DNA from: Erythrobacter sp.
Lineage (GTDB): Bacteria; Pseudomonadota; Alphaproteobacteria; Sphingomonadales; Sphingomonadaceae
DNA: 64,000 nucleotides
Reading direction: 5' to 3'
NCBI GenBank assembly: GCA_009993605.1
Contig: JAACTB010000007.1
Coordinates: 1-64,000 of the forward strand
Below, piece by piece: positions 1-10,136 of this stretch. Numbering within the stretch: position 1 is the first letter of the stretch; each line of letters begins with the position of its first letter. Made by a program: the position numbers and the translations under genes. A model generated the notes under the pieces. That model searched no databases. It had not been told where the DNA came from and saw nothing but the letters and a program-made list of their open reading frames with translations.

Positions 1-67
1 TAAGGGCATTGAAAAGGGTGGACTTGCCGACATTCGGCAGGCCGACGATCCCGCAGCGGAAACCCAT
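1..67 (-). CDS. ychF: Redox-regulated ATPase/GTPase YchF (5' end only)
   Basis: Reading leftward from an ATG at 67, the 22 visible codons encode [20 protein letters not shown] and a little more. This is the start of the OBG-type P-loop protein YchF: the G1 loop GLPNVGKST (residues 9-17) follows directly on the first beta strand. YchF binds ATP as well as GTP and associates with ribosomes. A good ribosome binding site (GGAG) lies about 7 nt upstream on the minus strand. The rest of the gene is outside the window. Classical GTPases such as Obg or Era have longer N-termini before the P-loop, which favours YchF. Confidence 0.85.
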   Translation of the reverse strand, partial: MGFRCGIVGLPNVGKSTLFNAL

Positions 68-215
68 CGTAAACTCCGGTTTTAGATATGCTGGCGCCCT
101 TAGCGGCGGCGCGCGCGATTGGCCATAGCCCGATAGGGTCGCAGCGCAGGAAGGGCCGGGGAGGAAGCCGGGGGACGGCCTTGGCGAATCCCTTCGCGAT
201 CCGCATATTGGGATA
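68..215. promoter_or_regulatory. Divergent intergenic region ychF / dnaE
   Basis: These 148 bp separate the divergent ychF and dnaE start codons and must carry a promoter for each. I see no convincing -35/-10 pair, operator or terminator by eye. The ribosome binding site in front of dnaE is weak (a GGGA a few bases before the ATG). Confidence 0.4.
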
Positions 216-3200
216 ATGCCGTTCAAACCCTTCGTGCCCCTACGCGTCCTGTCCGCCTATTCGATGCTGGAGGGTGCGATCGAGCCCAAGGCGATGGCGA
301 AACTGGCGAAGGAGCGCGGCTTTCCGGCAATCGCCCTGGCGGATCGCAACGGGCTCTATGGCGCGGTCATGTTCGCCAAGGCGTGTTTCGACGAGGGGAT
401 ACAGCCGATCGTCGGTGCCCTGCTGGGCGTGGCAAGGCACGCGGAGGGCAAGCAGGTCGATTATCTGCCCCTCTATGCGCAGGACGAGACCGGATACGAC
501 AATCTGTGTCATCTGGTCTCGAAAGCGCATCTCGACCGGCCGCTGGAATTCGAACCGCATATCGGGTTGGGCGACCTTGAAGGTCACAGCGAAGGGCTGA
601 TCGCTCTTACCGGGGCGAGCGAGGGCGGGGTGACGCGATTGCTCGCCGACGGGCAGGTGAGCCATGCGGAGAGCTATCTCGAGCGCTTGCAGGTGCTGTT
701 CCCTGAGCGAGTCTATATCGAGCTGGCCAGGCGCGGCAACGCGGTGGAGGAGGGCGCCGAAGCCGCGCTGATCGATCTCGCCTTCGCACGCAACCTCCCG
801 CTGGTCGCCACCAATCCCGCCAATTTCGCCGAACCGCATATGTACAAGGCGCACGACGCCATGCTGTGCATCGCCGGATCGACGCATATCGATGCGGAAG
901 ACCGCGCGCGCTCCAACCCGGAAGGCTTCGTCAAGACGGCGAGCATGATGGCGGAAGCTTTCGCCGACCTTCCCGAAGCGACTGCCAATACGCTCGTTAT
1001 CGCCCAACGCTGCGCCTACGCGCCGCCGAACCGCGCGCCGATCCTGCCGAGCCTTGCAGGCGATCTCGAAGGCGAATCGCGGATGTTGGCCGAGGACGCG
1101 CGGCGGGGGCTCGCGGCCCGGCTGGCGCTGTATTACCCCGATGCGTCACAAGAGGAATTGGCCGAGGCGCTTGCTGCGACCGGCGAGACACGAAAAGCTG
1201 CCATCGAAGCGCTCCGGCCGCGCGGAGTCGGAGAGGAATTCACCGAATATGCCGAGCGCCTGGACTTCGAGGTCGGGATCATCAATCAGATGGGCTTTCC
1301 CGGCTACTTCCTGATCGTTGCCGATTTCATCAAATGGGCCAAGGATCACGATATCCCGGTGGGTCCGGGGCGCGGCTCGGGCGCGGGATCACTGGTCGCC
1401 TGGGCGCTGACCATCACAGATCTCGATCCGATCAAGCTCGGCTTGCTTTTCGAACGCTTCCTCAATCCCGAGCGCGTATCGATGCCGGACTTCGATATCG
1501 ATTTCTGCGAAACCCGCCGGGGCGAAGTGATCCGCTATGTTCAGGCGAAATACGGCCACGATCACGTTGCGCAGATCATTACCTTCGGAAAACTGAAGGC
1601 GCGCGCGGTGCTGCGCGATACCGGCCGCATCCTGCAAATGCCTTATGGGCAAGTCGACCGGTTGACCAAGATGGTGCCCAACCACCCGACCGATCCCTGG
1701 ACCCTGCCCCGCACGCTCAACGGCGCGGCCGATTTCAAACGCGAATACGACAACGACAACGATGTGAAGCGGCTCGTCGATCTGGCGATGCAGTTGGAGG
1801 GATTCCCGCGCAATTCCTCGACCCATGCGGCAGGTGTGGTGATCGGTGACCGGCCATTGGCCCAGTTGGTGCCGCTTTACCGCGATCCGCGCTCGGACAT
1901 GCCAGTCACGCAATACGACATGAAGCATGTCGAGAGTTCGGGTCTGGTGAAGTTCGACTTTCTTGGGCTGAAAACTCTATCCGTCCTCAAGAAGGCTACC
2001 GATCTTCTTGAAAAACGGGATATCTCGATCGATCTTTCGCAGCTCGCGCTGGACGATCCGGCGGTCTACGAATTGTTGAAGAGCGGCCACACGGTGGGCG
2101 TGTTCCAGCTGGAATCGGAAGGGATGCGGCGGACGCTGACGGCGGTCAAACCGACCAATTTCGGCGACATCATCGCGCTCGTTTCGCTCTATCGTCCCGG
2201 CCCGATGGACAACATCCCGCTCTTCGGCCAGCGTAAGGCGGGCGAGGTCGAGATCGCCTATCCTCATCCCAAGCTCGAAGGCATTCTTGCCGAAACATAC
2301 GGCATCTTCGTCTATCAGGAACAGGTCATGCAGGCCGCACAGATCCTCGCGGGCTATTCGCTTGGCGATGCCGACCTGCTGCGCCGTGCGATGGGCAAAA
2401 AGGTTCAGGCCGAGATGGACGCGCAGCGCCAGCGTTTCATCGACGGGTGCGCGGAAACCAGTGGAATCGATGCGAAGAAGGCCAATGAACTCTTTGACTT
2501 GATTGACAAGTTCGCTGGGTACGGCTTCAATAAATCGCACGCTGCGGCCTATGCTCTGCTCGCTTATCAGACGGCCTGGCTGAAGGCGCATTACCCTGAA
2601 GAATTCTTCGCTGCCTCCATGTGCTTCGACATGCATCAGTCGGAAAAATTGGCCGTTTTCGTCGACGATGCGCGGCGGTCTCCCTTGCGCGAAGGCGGGG
2701 TTCGGATCGCTCCGCCTTGCATCAACAACAGCGAAGCGGAATTCACGGTCGAGCAGACCGATGACGGCTATGCAGTGCGCTATGCGCTGGCGGGCATTCG
2801 CAATGTCGGCGAACGCGCGATGGAAGCGATCGTGGCCGAGCGCGAGGTTTCGGGAAAATTCGACAGTCTCAAGGATTTGTTCGAAAGAGTTCCGAAAGGT
2901 TCGATGAATTCGCGCCAGCTGGAGGGGCTGGCGGCCGCAGGTGCGCTGGACGTGTTGGAGCCCAATCGCGCCAAGGTCTTCGCCAATTGCGATCTTCTGC
3001 TCGCGGTCGCCGATGCGGCCGCGCGCGAGCGATCGAGTGGGCAGGGAGGGCTGTTCGGCGGCGAGGAACAGAACAATTCCGACCTGCGCCTGAAGGAAAG
3101 CGACCCCTGGCCGCGCGCCGAGATGATGGAGAAGGAACGCGAGAATTTCGGGTTCTATTTTTCCGACCATCCGGTTCAGGCCTGGCGCCAGGTCGCGTCC

Positions 3201-3785
3201 GCAAATGGCGCGCGAAGCTATGCCTCGCTGATGAGTGGTGGTGCGCCAGCGGGCGGACGCGCGCCCGCCGTCATGGCGGCGATGGTGGAGAAAGCGCATA
3301 AGAACACCACGCGGCGGGGCAAGCCCTTCGTCCGGGTCGAGTTCTCCGATGCGTCCGGCCAGTTCAGTGCCGCCTGTTTCGAAGAGTCCATAGTCGATAA
3401 CTTCTTGAAATGGGCCGAGGATCAAACCTGCATTTTGCTTCAGGTCGAGCTCGATAGCCCGAGCCCGGACGAGCCCCCCCGCATCACCATCCGCGGCGGC
3501 CAGCCGCTCGAAGCGGCGTCCCAGAATGCGCGCATGACGCTGACACTCGACGTCTTGGACGAAGGCGCGCTGGCAATGCTCCGGGCCGAACTCGGCCATG
3601 AAAAAGGCACGGGCGAAGTCGTCGCGACGCTGCGGACTGGCACAGCGATCGAACCGACGCTGTGCCTGGGCCGCGCCTTCGCGCTCGACGGCGAAATGGC
3701 CGAACGCTTGGCAAGCGCGCCCGGCCTTGCCAAGGTGGAATTAACGACAAGACGCAGCGGAGGACATTTGCGCCTCGTTGCGTGA
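216..3785 (+). CDS. dnaE: DNA polymerase III subunit alpha
   Basis: This is the replicative polymerase subunit that extends both strands at the fork. At 1189 aa it has the usual DnaE length. Domain order is an N-terminal PHP domain (about 5-290), a type C polymerase palm with PDFDIDF at 424-430 and a further acidic KFDFLGLK near 579, fingers and beta-clamp-binding region with the RPGPMDNIP stretch, tandem HhH, and a C-terminal OB domain (about 980-1070). In the PHP domain the usual metal-binding His-x-His before SAYS is replaced (PLRVLSAYS), so the PHP metal site looks degenerate and proofreading probably depends on a separate DnaQ. The ATG at 216 fits the family N-terminus. The next gene starts 23 nt downstream. 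Confidence 0.97.
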   Translation: MPFKPFVPLRVLSAYSMLEGAIEPKAMAKLAKERGFPAIALADRNGLYGAVMFAKACFDEGIQPIVGALLGVARHAEGKQVDYLPLYAQDETGYDNLCHLVSKAHLDRPLEFEPHIGLGDLEGHSEGLIALTGASEGGVTRLLADGQVSHAESYLERLQVLFPERVYIELARRGNAVEEGAEAALIDLAFARNLPLVATNPANFAEPHMYKAHDAMLCIAGSTHIDAEDRARSNPEGFVKTASMMAEAFADLPEATANTLVIAQRCAYAPPNRAPILPSLAGDLEGESRMLAEDARRGLAARLALYYPDASQEELAEALAATGETRKAAIEALRPRGVGEEFTEYAERLDFEVGIINQMGFPGYFLIVADFIKWAKDHDIPVGPGRGSGAGSLVAWALTITDLDPIKLGLLFERFLNPERVSMPDFDIDFCETRRGEVIRYVQAKYGHDHVAQIITFGKLKARAVLRDTGRILQMPYGQVDRLTKMVPNHPTDPWTLPRTLNGAADFKREYDNDNDVKRLVDLAMQLEGFPRNSSTHAAGVVIGDRPLAQLVPLYRDPRSDMPVTQYDMKHVESSGLVKFDFLGLKTLSVLKKATDLLEKRDISIDLSQLALDDPAVYELLKSGHTVGVFQLESEGMRRTLTAVKPTNFGDIIALVSLYRPGPMDNIPLFGQRKAGEVEIAYPHPKLEGILAETYGIFVYQEQVMQAAQILAGYSLGDADLLRRAMGKKVQAEMDAQRQRFIDGCAETSGIDAKKANELFDLIDKFAGYGFNKSHAAAYALLAYQTAWLKAHYPEEFFAASMCFDMHQSEKLAVFVDDARRSPLREGGVRIAPPCINNSEAEFTVEQTDDGYAVRYALAGIRNVGERAMEAIVAEREVSGKFDSLKDLFERVPKGSMNSRQLEGLAAAGALDVLEPNRAKVFANCDLLLAVADAAARERSSGQGGLFGGEEQNNSDLRLKESDPWPRAEMMEKERENFGFYFSDHPVQAWRQVASANGARSYASLMSGGAPAGGRAPAVMAAMVEKAHKNTTRRGKPFVRVEFSDASGQFSAACFEESIVDNFLKWAEDQTCILLQVELDSPSPDEPPRITIRGGQPLEAASQNARMTLTLDVLDEGALAMLRAELGHEKGTGEVVATLRTGTAIEPTLCLGRAFALDGEMAERLASAPGLAKVELTTRRSGGHLRLVA

Positions 3786-3808
3786 CGGATCACGAGGAGA
3801 GGCGAAAT

Positions 3809-5440
3809 ATGTCGATGGGTTTGGTATCCACCGGTCCGAGTGGGGCTATGCAGGATTGGTCGATGCGTGTGACGCATGTAATCGACCATGCGGCGCGCGA
3901 AGCGGGCTCGCGCGAGATCGTGACCCGCTGGGCCGACGGGACGCAGACCCGCACCGACTGGGCCGGCATTCGCCGCGATGCACTGAAGATGGCGCAGGCG
4001 CTCGAGGCGCTGGGCCTGAAGCCTGGCGACAAGGTCGCGAGCCTCGCCATGAACCACTCGCGCCATCTCGTCAGTTGGTACGGTGTCGCCGGGATGGGCG
4101 GCGTGCTCCATACCGTCAATCCGCGCCTGTTCGAAGATCAGCTCGAATACATCATCAACCACGCCGACGATCGCGTGCTGCTCTACGACGCCGCCTTTCA
4201 GCCGATCGTCGACCTGATGCGCGATCGCTGGCCGAAGGTTGAGCACTACATCTGCTTCGATCCCCCCGCCGGGTCGGATGTGCGCGGTTTCGAAGACTGG
4301 ATCGGAGAGCAGGACGGCGATTTCGAATGGGTCCAGGGCAGCGAGCGCGACCCTTGCATGATCTGCTACACCAGCGGGACGACCGGCAATCCCAAGGGCG
4401 TGCAATACGAACACCGCTCCACCCTGATGCACGCCACGGCCGGTCTGCAGCCGGCCGCCTTCAATTTCAGCGCGTCGAGCGTGATGCTGCCGGTGGTGCC
4501 GATGTTCCACGCCGCCAGCTGGGGCCTGCCTTATGCTGGCGCCATGGCGGGCATCAAATTCGTATTCAGCGCGGTCAACGATCCGGCGGTCCTGCACGAG
4601 CTGATGCTGAGCGAGGGCGTCACCGACAGTGCCGGCGTGCCGACGGTCTGGCTCGCGCATTTCCAGTATTGCGACAAGGAAGGGATCGATCTCCCGCCAT
4701 TGAAGGCCGCGACCATCGGCGGGTCCGCCGCGCCGAAATTCATGATCGAGCGGCTGATGAAGAACGGGACCCGCGTCCAGCATGCTTGGGGCATGACGGA
4801 GACCAGCCCGATCGGCACTGTGGGCGGGCCGACCGCGGATTGGGAGCACCTTTCCTTCGAAGAGAAGGTGGCGAAAACGATGAAGCAGGGGCGGCCGATC
4901 TTCGGCGTGGAACTGCGCACGGTCGACCTCGACGATTTCACCAAGGTCCTCCCGCGCGACGGCGAAACCTCCGGCGCGCTGCAAATTCGCGGGCCGTGGG
5001 TGGTGCAGCGCTATTTCAAGGCGGAAGAGGACGCGGTAACCGAAGATGGCTGGTTCAACACCGGCGATGTCGGCATCCTCCATCCCGACGGCACGCTCCA
5101 ACTGACCGACCGCACCAAGGACGTCATCAAGTCGGGCGGCGAATGGATCAGTTCGGTCGAGCTGGAAAATGCCGCGGTCGGCCATCCGGCGGTGGCGGAG
5201 GCGGCGTGTATCGGGATGCCGCACCCGAAGTGGGACGAACGCCCGGTGCTGTTCGTCGTCCGCAAGGAAGGCGCGGCGTGTTCCGATGCGGAGGTCGTCG
5301 AATTCCTTAGCGATAAGGTCGCCAAATGGTGGCTGCCCGATGCGGTCGAATTCGTCGACGACATTCCGCACACCGCGACCGGCAAGATCAGCAAGAAGGA
5401 TCTTCGCGATCGCTTCGCGGATTACCGGCTGGACGGGTAA
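3809..5440 (+). CDS. Long-chain fatty acid--CoA ligase (AMP-forming)
   Basis: This 543-residue ANL-superfamily adenylating enzyme should activate a fatty or other carboxylic acid to its acyl-CoA through an acyl-adenylate. The P-loop-like motif YTSGTTGNPKG lies at 187-197. WGMTETSP is the A5 motif, GWFNTGDVG the A7 motif, and the C-terminal TATGKISKKDLR carries the catalytic lysine. The frame is open further upstream inside dnaE, but the ATG at 3809 follows a GGAGAGG ribosome site and starts the conserved part. It sits 23 nt after dnaE and 10 nt before a DUF1330 gene, so the three may be cotranscribed. Sequence resembles medium/long-chain fatty acyl ligases; exact substrate cannot be told. Confidence 0.9.
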   Translation: MSMGLVSTGPSGAMQDWSMRVTHVIDHAAREAGSREIVTRWADGTQTRTDWAGIRRDALKMAQALEALGLKPGDKVASLAMNHSRHLVSWYGVAGMGGVLHTVNPRLFEDQLEYIINHADDRVLLYDAAFQPIVDLMRDRWPKVEHYICFDPPAGSDVRGFEDWIGEQDGDFEWVQGSERDPCMICYTSGTTGNPKGVQYEHRSTLMHATAGLQPAAFNFSASSVMLPVVPMFHAASWGLPYAGAMAGIKFVFSAVNDPAVLHELMLSEGVTDSAGVPTVWLAHFQYCDKEGIDLPPLKAATIGGSAAPKFMIERLMKNGTRVQHAWGMTETSPIGTVGGPTADWEHLSFEEKVAKTMKQGRPIFGVELRTVDLDDFTKVLPRDGETSGALQIRGPWVVQRYFKAEEDAVTEDGWFNTGDVGILHPDGTLQLTDRTKDVIKSGGEWISSVELENAAVGHPAVAEAACIGMPHPKWDERPVLFVVRKEGAACSDAEVVEFLSDKVAKWWLPDAVEFVDDIPHTATGKISKKDLRDRFADYRLDG

Positions 5441-5450
5441 GGGGGCACGC

Positions 5451-5882
5451 ATGACCGACACCTATATCGATCCCAGCCGCGCGAATTTCGAGGCGTTCAA
5501 GGCTCTGCCGCGCGACGAACCGATCCATATGCTCAACCTTTTGCAGTATCGCGACCAGGCCGATTATCCGGCTGGTCACGACCATGCGGGGAAGGGTTGG
5601 ACAGGGCGCCGGGCCTACGAAGAATACGGCAAGACCAGCGGCCCGATCTTCCGCCGCGTGGGCGGCACGATCGTCTGGCGCGGCATCTACCAGACGGTGG
5701 TGACCGGGCCGGACGCGATGCAATGGCACGACGGCTTCATCGCATCCTATCCCAGCGCCGCTGCCTTCTTCGAAATGATCAAGGACGCGGATTATCAGGC
5801 CGCGGTGGTCAACCGGACCGCCGCTCTGTCGGACAGTCGCCTGGTACGGTTCAGTCCAAGCGAAGGCGGCGAGGGCTTCTGA
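5451..5882 (+). CDS. DUF1330 domain protein
   Basis: This 143-aa protein belongs to the dimeric alpha/beta-barrel (ferredoxin-like) DUF1330 group. Typical features are the early HMLNLLQYRD segment, the YGKTSGPIFRRVGG region and the later SYPSAAAFFEMIKDADYQAA segment. No enzymatic role is established for most members. It begins 10 nt after the acyl-CoA ligase stop, at an ATG preceded by GGGGG, and probably shares its transcript. It converges on the radical SAM gene that ends only 5 bp downstream. Confidence 0.8.
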   Translation: MTDTYIDPSRANFEAFKALPRDEPIHMLNLLQYRDQADYPAGHDHAGKGWTGRRAYEEYGKTSGPIFRRVGGTIVWRGIYQTVVTGPDAMQWHDGFIASYPSAAAFFEMIKDADYQAAVVNRTAALSDSRLVRFSPSEGGEGF

Positions 5883-5887
5883 GCCCC

Positions 5888-6985
5888 TTATAACAAGCGC
5901 AGCTGACCGCCCGTTTCCGGCCGACGAAACCGCGTGCAGTCGAGCTCGAACTTCGCCTTGCCGATCCCCGCGCGTTTGCAGGCGACGCGGAAGCGCGATC
6001 GGAACAGGTCGGCCCAGACACCCGTCGGGTTGAGGCGCGTGAAGAAATCGGGATCGTTGTCGCGACCGTCGCGGATCGAGCGGACGATGCTCATCACCTT
6101 GTCGCCGCGTTCGGGAAAATGCACCGCCAGCCACTCGCGAAACAAAGGCGCGACTTCGTGGGGCAAGCGCAAGGGTATCCATCCCACGCTTGCGACCCGC
6201 ATAGCGGCGGCGCGCTCCACGATTTCTTCCATGAATTCGTCGGTGATGGCAGGGATGACGGGGGCGATGGAGCAGTGCGTCGGCACCCCCGCTTCGGCAA
6301 ATTTCCCTAACGCTGCCAGACGCTTTGCAGGCGATGCTGCGCGCGGTTCGAGCTTGGCGGAGAGCCGCGGATCGAGGCTCGTCACCGAAATCGCCACTGC
6401 CACCAGCCGATGGCGCGCCATTTCCGTTATGAGGTCGAGATCGGCCAGTACCCGGTCGGATTTTGTCGTGATCGTGACCGGGTGCCGCGCATCGAGGCAC
6501 ACTTCGAGCACCGCCCGCGTGATCCGATAATTGCTCTCGATCGGTTGATAGGGATCGGTATTGGTCCCCATTGCGATGGGTTTGGGCTGGTAACGTGGTT
6601 TCGCAAGTGTCTCCCGCAATAGATTGGCTGCGTTGGGTTTTGCGAAAAGCTGCGTTTCGAAATCGAGCCCGGGCGACAGGTCGTGATAGGCGTGGGTGGG
6701 CCGCGCGAAGCAATAGACGCACCCATGCTCGCACCCGCGATAGGCATTGATCGAGCGGTCGAAAAAGATATCCGGCGACTTGTTGAAGCTGAGGATCGTT
6801 TTGGGTCGTTCCTCCGTCACATGTGTGTGCAGTTTGACCGCAGGCGCTCCTTCCTCCCCGGCCAGCGCCTCCATATGGTCGCGCCAATCGCCATCCACCT
6901 CACGCGTGGCGAGGCCGAAGCGTGTCGGGACTTCAGCGGATTGCGCACCACGTCCGGAGATTGCGGGATCGAGTCGGCGTTCCAT
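5888..6985 (-). CDS. PA0069 family radical SAM protein
   Basis: This 365-aa protein has the radical SAM signature RGCEHGCVYCFARP, with the three [4Fe-4S]-binding cysteines at residues 85, 89 and 92. It aligns with the SplB-like PA0069 group rather than with MoaA: after the cluster come HAYHDLSPGLDFE, GTNTDPYQPIE and a TKSDRVLAD segment. The function of the group is not known; relatives of spore photoproduct lyase suggest a radical reaction on nucleic acid or another macromolecule. The ATG at 6985 is chosen because the frame upstream is the shadow of moaB. It is the last gene of a four-gene minus-strand run (UDG-like, transglycosylase, moaB, this gene), 44 nt after moaB. Confidence 0.88.
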   Translation of the reverse strand: MERRLDPAISGRGAQSAEVPTRFGLATREVDGDWRDHMEALAGEEGAPAVKLHTHVTEERPKTILSFNKSPDIFFDRSINAYRGCEHGCVYCFARPTHAYHDLSPGLDFETQLFAKPNAANLLRETLAKPRYQPKPIAMGTNTDPYQPIESNYRITRAVLEVCLDARHPVTITTKSDRVLADLDLITEMARHRLVAVAISVTSLDPRLSAKLEPRAASPAKRLAALGKFAEAGVPTHCSIAPVIPAITDEFMEEIVERAAAMRVASVGWIPLRLPHEVAPLFREWLAVHFPERGDKVMSIVRSIRDGRDNDPDFFTRLNPTGVWADLFRSRFRVACKRAGIGKAKFELDCTRFRRPETGGQLRLL

Positions 6986-7029
6986 GGGCGGAACATAAAC
7001 GGAACAAGAGCGCTTGGACAGCGCGGATG

Positions 7030-7557
7030 TCAGCTTTCCCGCAGGCGAGGCATCAGTTCGACGAAATTGCAGGGACGATGGCGGCTGTCGAGCTGGGATG
7101 AGAGGATCCGGTCCCAGCCATCCTTCACCGCGCCGTTCGAGCCAGGGAGGGCGAAGATATAGGTGCCCTTGGCGAGCACGGCGCACGCGCGGCTCTGGAT
7201 CGTGCTGGTGCCGATGGTCTCGAAGCTGATCCAGCGGAACAGTTCGCCGAAACCGGGGATGTCCTTTTCCTTTACCCGGTCGAGCGCTTCGGGCGTCACG
7301 TCGCGGCCCGTCAGCCCGGTGCCGCCGGTCGATATCACGCAATCGACGGTATCGTCGTCGATCCAGCCTTCCAGCAAGGCGGCAAGCGCGTCCACATCGT
7401 CGCGGATAATTGCGCGCTTTGCCAATTCATGGCCCGCCTCTTCTATCCGACCGGCAAGAATATCGCCCGACGTATCGTCGGCCAGAGTGCGCGTGTCGGA
7501 AACCGTCACCAGCGCGATGCGGATCGGTTTGAAGACGCGGCTTTCATCGATCGGCAT
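7030..7557 (-). CDS. moaB: Molybdenum cofactor biosynthesis protein B
   Basis: This 175-aa protein has the MogA/MoaB fold: STGGTGLTGRDVTPEA at 76-91 is the molybdopterin-binding loop, and FALPGSNGAVKDGWD at 135-149 the second conserved motif. MoaB/Mog proteins adenylylate molybdopterin before metal insertion; in many bacteria MoaB itself is dispensable or inactive. The ATG at 7557 lies one base from the stop of the lytic transglycosylase gene (TGA-T-ATG), indicating translational coupling in one minus-strand operon. No other Mo-cofactor gene is visible nearby, so the pathway is scattered. Confidence 0.92.
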   Translation of the reverse strand: MPIDESRVFKPIRIALVTVSDTRTLADDTSGDILAGRIEEAGHELAKRAIIRDDVDALAALLEGWIDDDTVDCVISTGGTGLTGRDVTPEALDRVKEKDIPGFGELFRWISFETIGTSTIQSRACAVLAKGTYIFALPGSNGAVKDGWDRILSSQLDSRHRPCNFVELMPRLRES

Positions 7558-7558
7558 A

Positions 7559-9274
7559 TCAGCGCTCGCTCGGAAATTGCGGCCACTGGTTCTGCGCGAG
7601 CGCGACGCGGCTCGGTGCAGGGGCGTTGGCTTGCCGCAGATACATCCAGTAATTGCGCATCACGATATTCACGTAGCTGCGCGTCTCCCAATAGGGCACC
7701 GATTCCATCCAGGTGAGCGGATCGCCCTGATCGCGGACCTCGCTGTTCCAGCGCGCAACTGGGGTCGGCCCGGCATTGTAGGCAGCCATCACCTTGGGCA
7801 GATAGCCGCTCGAATAGCCCGACTGGGCCAAGGCCTCCAAGGCCCGCTGCCCGAAGGCCAGGTTGGTTGAAGCTTCCTTGAGGTTCGCATCCGCAGAAAG
7901 ATTGATCGAAGCGGCGTATTCGCGCGCGGCGATCGGGCGGATCTGCATCAGGCCGATGGCGTTCGCCCCGCTCACCACGGCCTCGCGGAAGTTCGATTCC
8001 TGCAAGGCGTGGGCGAAGGCCAGGGCCGGGTCGACCGTCCAGCCGCCACGCGGGGTCTGGTCCGTCACCGGCCAGCGCAAGCTGGGCGGGGGCGCGGTTC
8101 CGGTGGGCGCGTTATAGGCCATGAAATTCTGCGCGCCCGGCAGGCCCAGCGCGCGCGCCAGTCGGGCGAGCGCCTGAAACTCGTCGGGATCGCCGACCCG
8201 CGCCTGATAGACCAGCGCCTCGGAGGCCGCATCCCGCCGGTTCAGTTCGGTCAGCATGACTGCCTGCCGCGCGGCGGGCTCGTCGGACAGGCGTTGCCAG
8301 TCCTGCGCAGTCAGATCGGGCAGAGTGTGGTCGCCGGGCAGGACCTGCCCCAATTGTTCGCGCGCCAGCATCCCGTACAGCGTTTCGGTGAAGCGCGCCG
8401 CGCCGCGCAATTGCTCGTCCGCCTGTTCCGGTTCGCGGCAGCGCACCAGCGCGCGGTGCGCCCAGTAATGCGCGGCAGCGGTCAGTTCGGGATCGGTCGA
8501 TTGCGTCGCGGCGTTACGGAACCCTTCCGCCGAGGTTCCGCAATCGCCCAGTCTCCATGCGGCGAGACCGGCGACCCATTCCCCTTCCGCGACCCACGGT
8601 CCGCTCCCTTGCGCGACGGTAAGCGCCAGGGCCAGGGATTCGGGATCGCGGTTCTCGATATAATAGCTCCACGCGACCCTCTGGCGCCACTCCGCCCGGG
8701 CATAGGGCGACAGCGAGGCGTCGATCCCGTCGAGCAGCAGCCGCGCTCCGTCGGGATCGTCATTGCTGATATGCTGGAGGATGGCGCTCGAAATATCGGC
8801 GGGCATCGTTCCATCCTCGATCCCGCGCGGACGGTTGCGCCGCGTGATGCCGGGCTGGCTGCGCAGGCTGCGCGCAGTCGGCAGGCTGGGAGTCTCGATG
8901 GCCCCGCGTGCCACCGCAAGTCGGGCGATCCCCTCTGCCTGAGGCAGGTCGCGATACCGGCCAAGCCAGTCCTGAAGCCGCTCAAGAGGAATGCGCGGAC
9001 TTTCGGGGTGGAGATAATATTCTGCCAGCGCCGCGCCGTGCAGCGGCCCCTCGCCGCGTTCGCCGAGCAGGACTTCGACGCGGTCCCAATTGCGCGCGTC
9101 GACCGCTTCGAACAGCGAAGCGTAATAGAACCTGTCCTGCTGCGTCAGCAGGGCCGGCAGCGCGCCGCTCTTGCCTTGCGTGAAATAGGCGATGCTTTCC
9201 GGGTTTGCCGAAGCGGGCGGGGCCACAACCAGTGCGGCGAAGGCAATCGTGCAGAAAAGGAAGGGGCGGGTCAT
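7559..9274 (-). CDS. Soluble-type lytic murein transglycosylase
   Basis: The 571-aa protein begins with a Sec signal peptide (Thr-Arg-Pro, a hydrophobic core, then cleavage near PPASANPES). A long alpha-helical superhelical region follows, as in Slt70, then a C-terminal SLT domain. The catalytic glutamate is in LQESNF (about residue 426), followed by GLMQIRP and AAYNAGP. It should cleave glycan strands of peptidoglycan in the periplasm to 1,6-anhydroMurNAc. I take the ATG at 9274 because it overlaps the stop of the upstream gene as ATGA; an ATG 18 nt earlier is the alternative. moaB follows after one base. Confidence 0.92.
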   Translation of the reverse strand: MTRPFLFCTIAFAALVVAPPASANPESIAYFTQGKSGALPALLTQQDRFYYASLFEAVDARNWDRVEVLLGERGEGPLHGAALAEYYLHPESPRIPLERLQDWLGRYRDLPQAEGIARLAVARGAIETPSLPTARSLRSQPGITRRNRPRGIEDGTMPADISSAILQHISNDDPDGARLLLDGIDASLSPYARAEWRQRVAWSYYIENRDPESLALALTVAQGSGPWVAEGEWVAGLAAWRLGDCGTSAEGFRNAATQSTDPELTAAAHYWAHRALVRCREPEQADEQLRGAARFTETLYGMLAREQLGQVLPGDHTLPDLTAQDWQRLSDEPAARQAVMLTELNRRDAASEALVYQARVGDPDEFQALARLARALGLPGAQNFMAYNAPTGTAPPPSLRWPVTDQTPRGGWTVDPALAFAHALQESNFREAVVSGANAIGLMQIRPIAAREYAASINLSADANLKEASTNLAFGQRALEALAQSGYSSGYLPKVMAAYNAGPTPVARWNSEVRDQGDPLTWMESVPYWETRSYVNIVMRNYWMYLRQANAPAPSRVALAQNQWPQFPSER

Positions 9275-10056
9275 GCGGTCCAGTCGAGCCATTGATTCCA
9301 GAAATGTTTGCGATGCCCCGGCATCCGCATCAGCCGATCGAGACGCGGCGCGATCATCAGCGGAACGGGGCCGCCGGGCAGGTCGAGCGAAGACCGAGCG
9401 GTTTCCTCGTGCGTAAAGACGGGCGTCAGACCGCGCCCGAACACGAGGACGCGCTGTGGTTTTGCAAGGGACATGTGGTGGCGGGTAAGCTCAGCCAGCC
9501 CGCGCTGGGCGAGGTCTACCCAGTCAGGCAGGGGTAGCGTGCGCGGGAGCGCGCTGGCGTAATAGATCTCGGCCTCGGAGAGACCGGCGGCGCGAACGAA
9601 AGAAGCAACCAGCGAACCGAGCTGCCCGCCAAGAAGGCGCTCGTCGTCTCCGTCTTCGGGCTGCGGGACGATTATCATGAGGCGCGCGCCGACATCCCCG
9701 CGCGGGGGGACACGCATCGACAACGCGCCTTCCGCCAGGCTCGGCTCGGTGAGCCAGAAGTGTTGGAAAGCCTCAAGCTCGTCGGGCCAGCTCTCGCGGC
9801 CGCCGCCGATCGCAGGCTTTTCCGCACCGTCGAGCGCGCGTTGCAGGGGCGTGGTCGGGCGCGGGGCCTCGACCTTCGGCGGGGGAGGCACCTGTTCGGC
9901 GGGCTCCTCGGGGATTTCGAGCCACCCTTCGGCAGCATCGGCGAAGCTGCAATCGACCCCCGCCTCGCGCCACCATGCGAGGATACCGGACAGCTCGCGC
10001 TGCGAGAGCGCGCCGCCACTGAAATCCGTATTCGAGGGGGTGTCGAGCATCGTCAT
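9271..10056 (-). CDS. Uracil-DNA glycosylase-superfamily-like protein (degenerate)
   Basis: The 261-aa product looks like the family 4/5 uracil-DNA glycosylase fold: a proline-rich stretch (about 50-75), then the Rossmann-like core (ARLMIIVPQPED, GGQLGSLVASFVRAAGL, EIYYASALP, PQRVLVFGRGLTP). Key features of active family 4 enzymes are missing. GEAPG is replaced by VPQPE, no HPSY-type motif is present, and there is one cysteine instead of the four that bind [4Fe-4S]. An active glycosylase therefore seems unlikely. The start is probably ATG 10056, or 10050. It heads the minus-strand operon, its stop overlaps the transglycosylase start, and it is divergent from the ETF-QO gene 80 bp away. Confidence 0.7.
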   Translation of the reverse strand: MTMLDTPSNTDFSGGALSQRELSGILAWWREAGVDCSFADAAEGWLEIPEEPAEQVPPPPKVEAPRPTTPLQRALDGAEKPAIGGGRESWPDELEAFQHFWLTEPSLAEGALSMRVPPRGDVGARLMIIVPQPEDGDDERLLGGQLGSLVASFVRAAGLSEAEIYYASALPRTLPLPDWVDLAQRGLAELTRHHMSLAKPQRVLVFGRGLTPVFTHEETARSSLDLPGGPVPLMIAPRLDRLMRMPGHRKHFWNQWLDWTA

Positions 10057-10136
10057 CCGTCTGGCGGAGGTCTTGACCTGATGCGCCCCAGCAATCAAGG
10101 CAAGCGCAAACGATATTGCGACGAAAAGAGAGAGAT

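Noticed and set aside
1977-3599. Long open frame antisense to dnaE
   Set aside because: It mirrors a strongly conserved gene on the plus strand, has no recognisable family motifs and a composition typical of antisense frames in GC-rich DNA.
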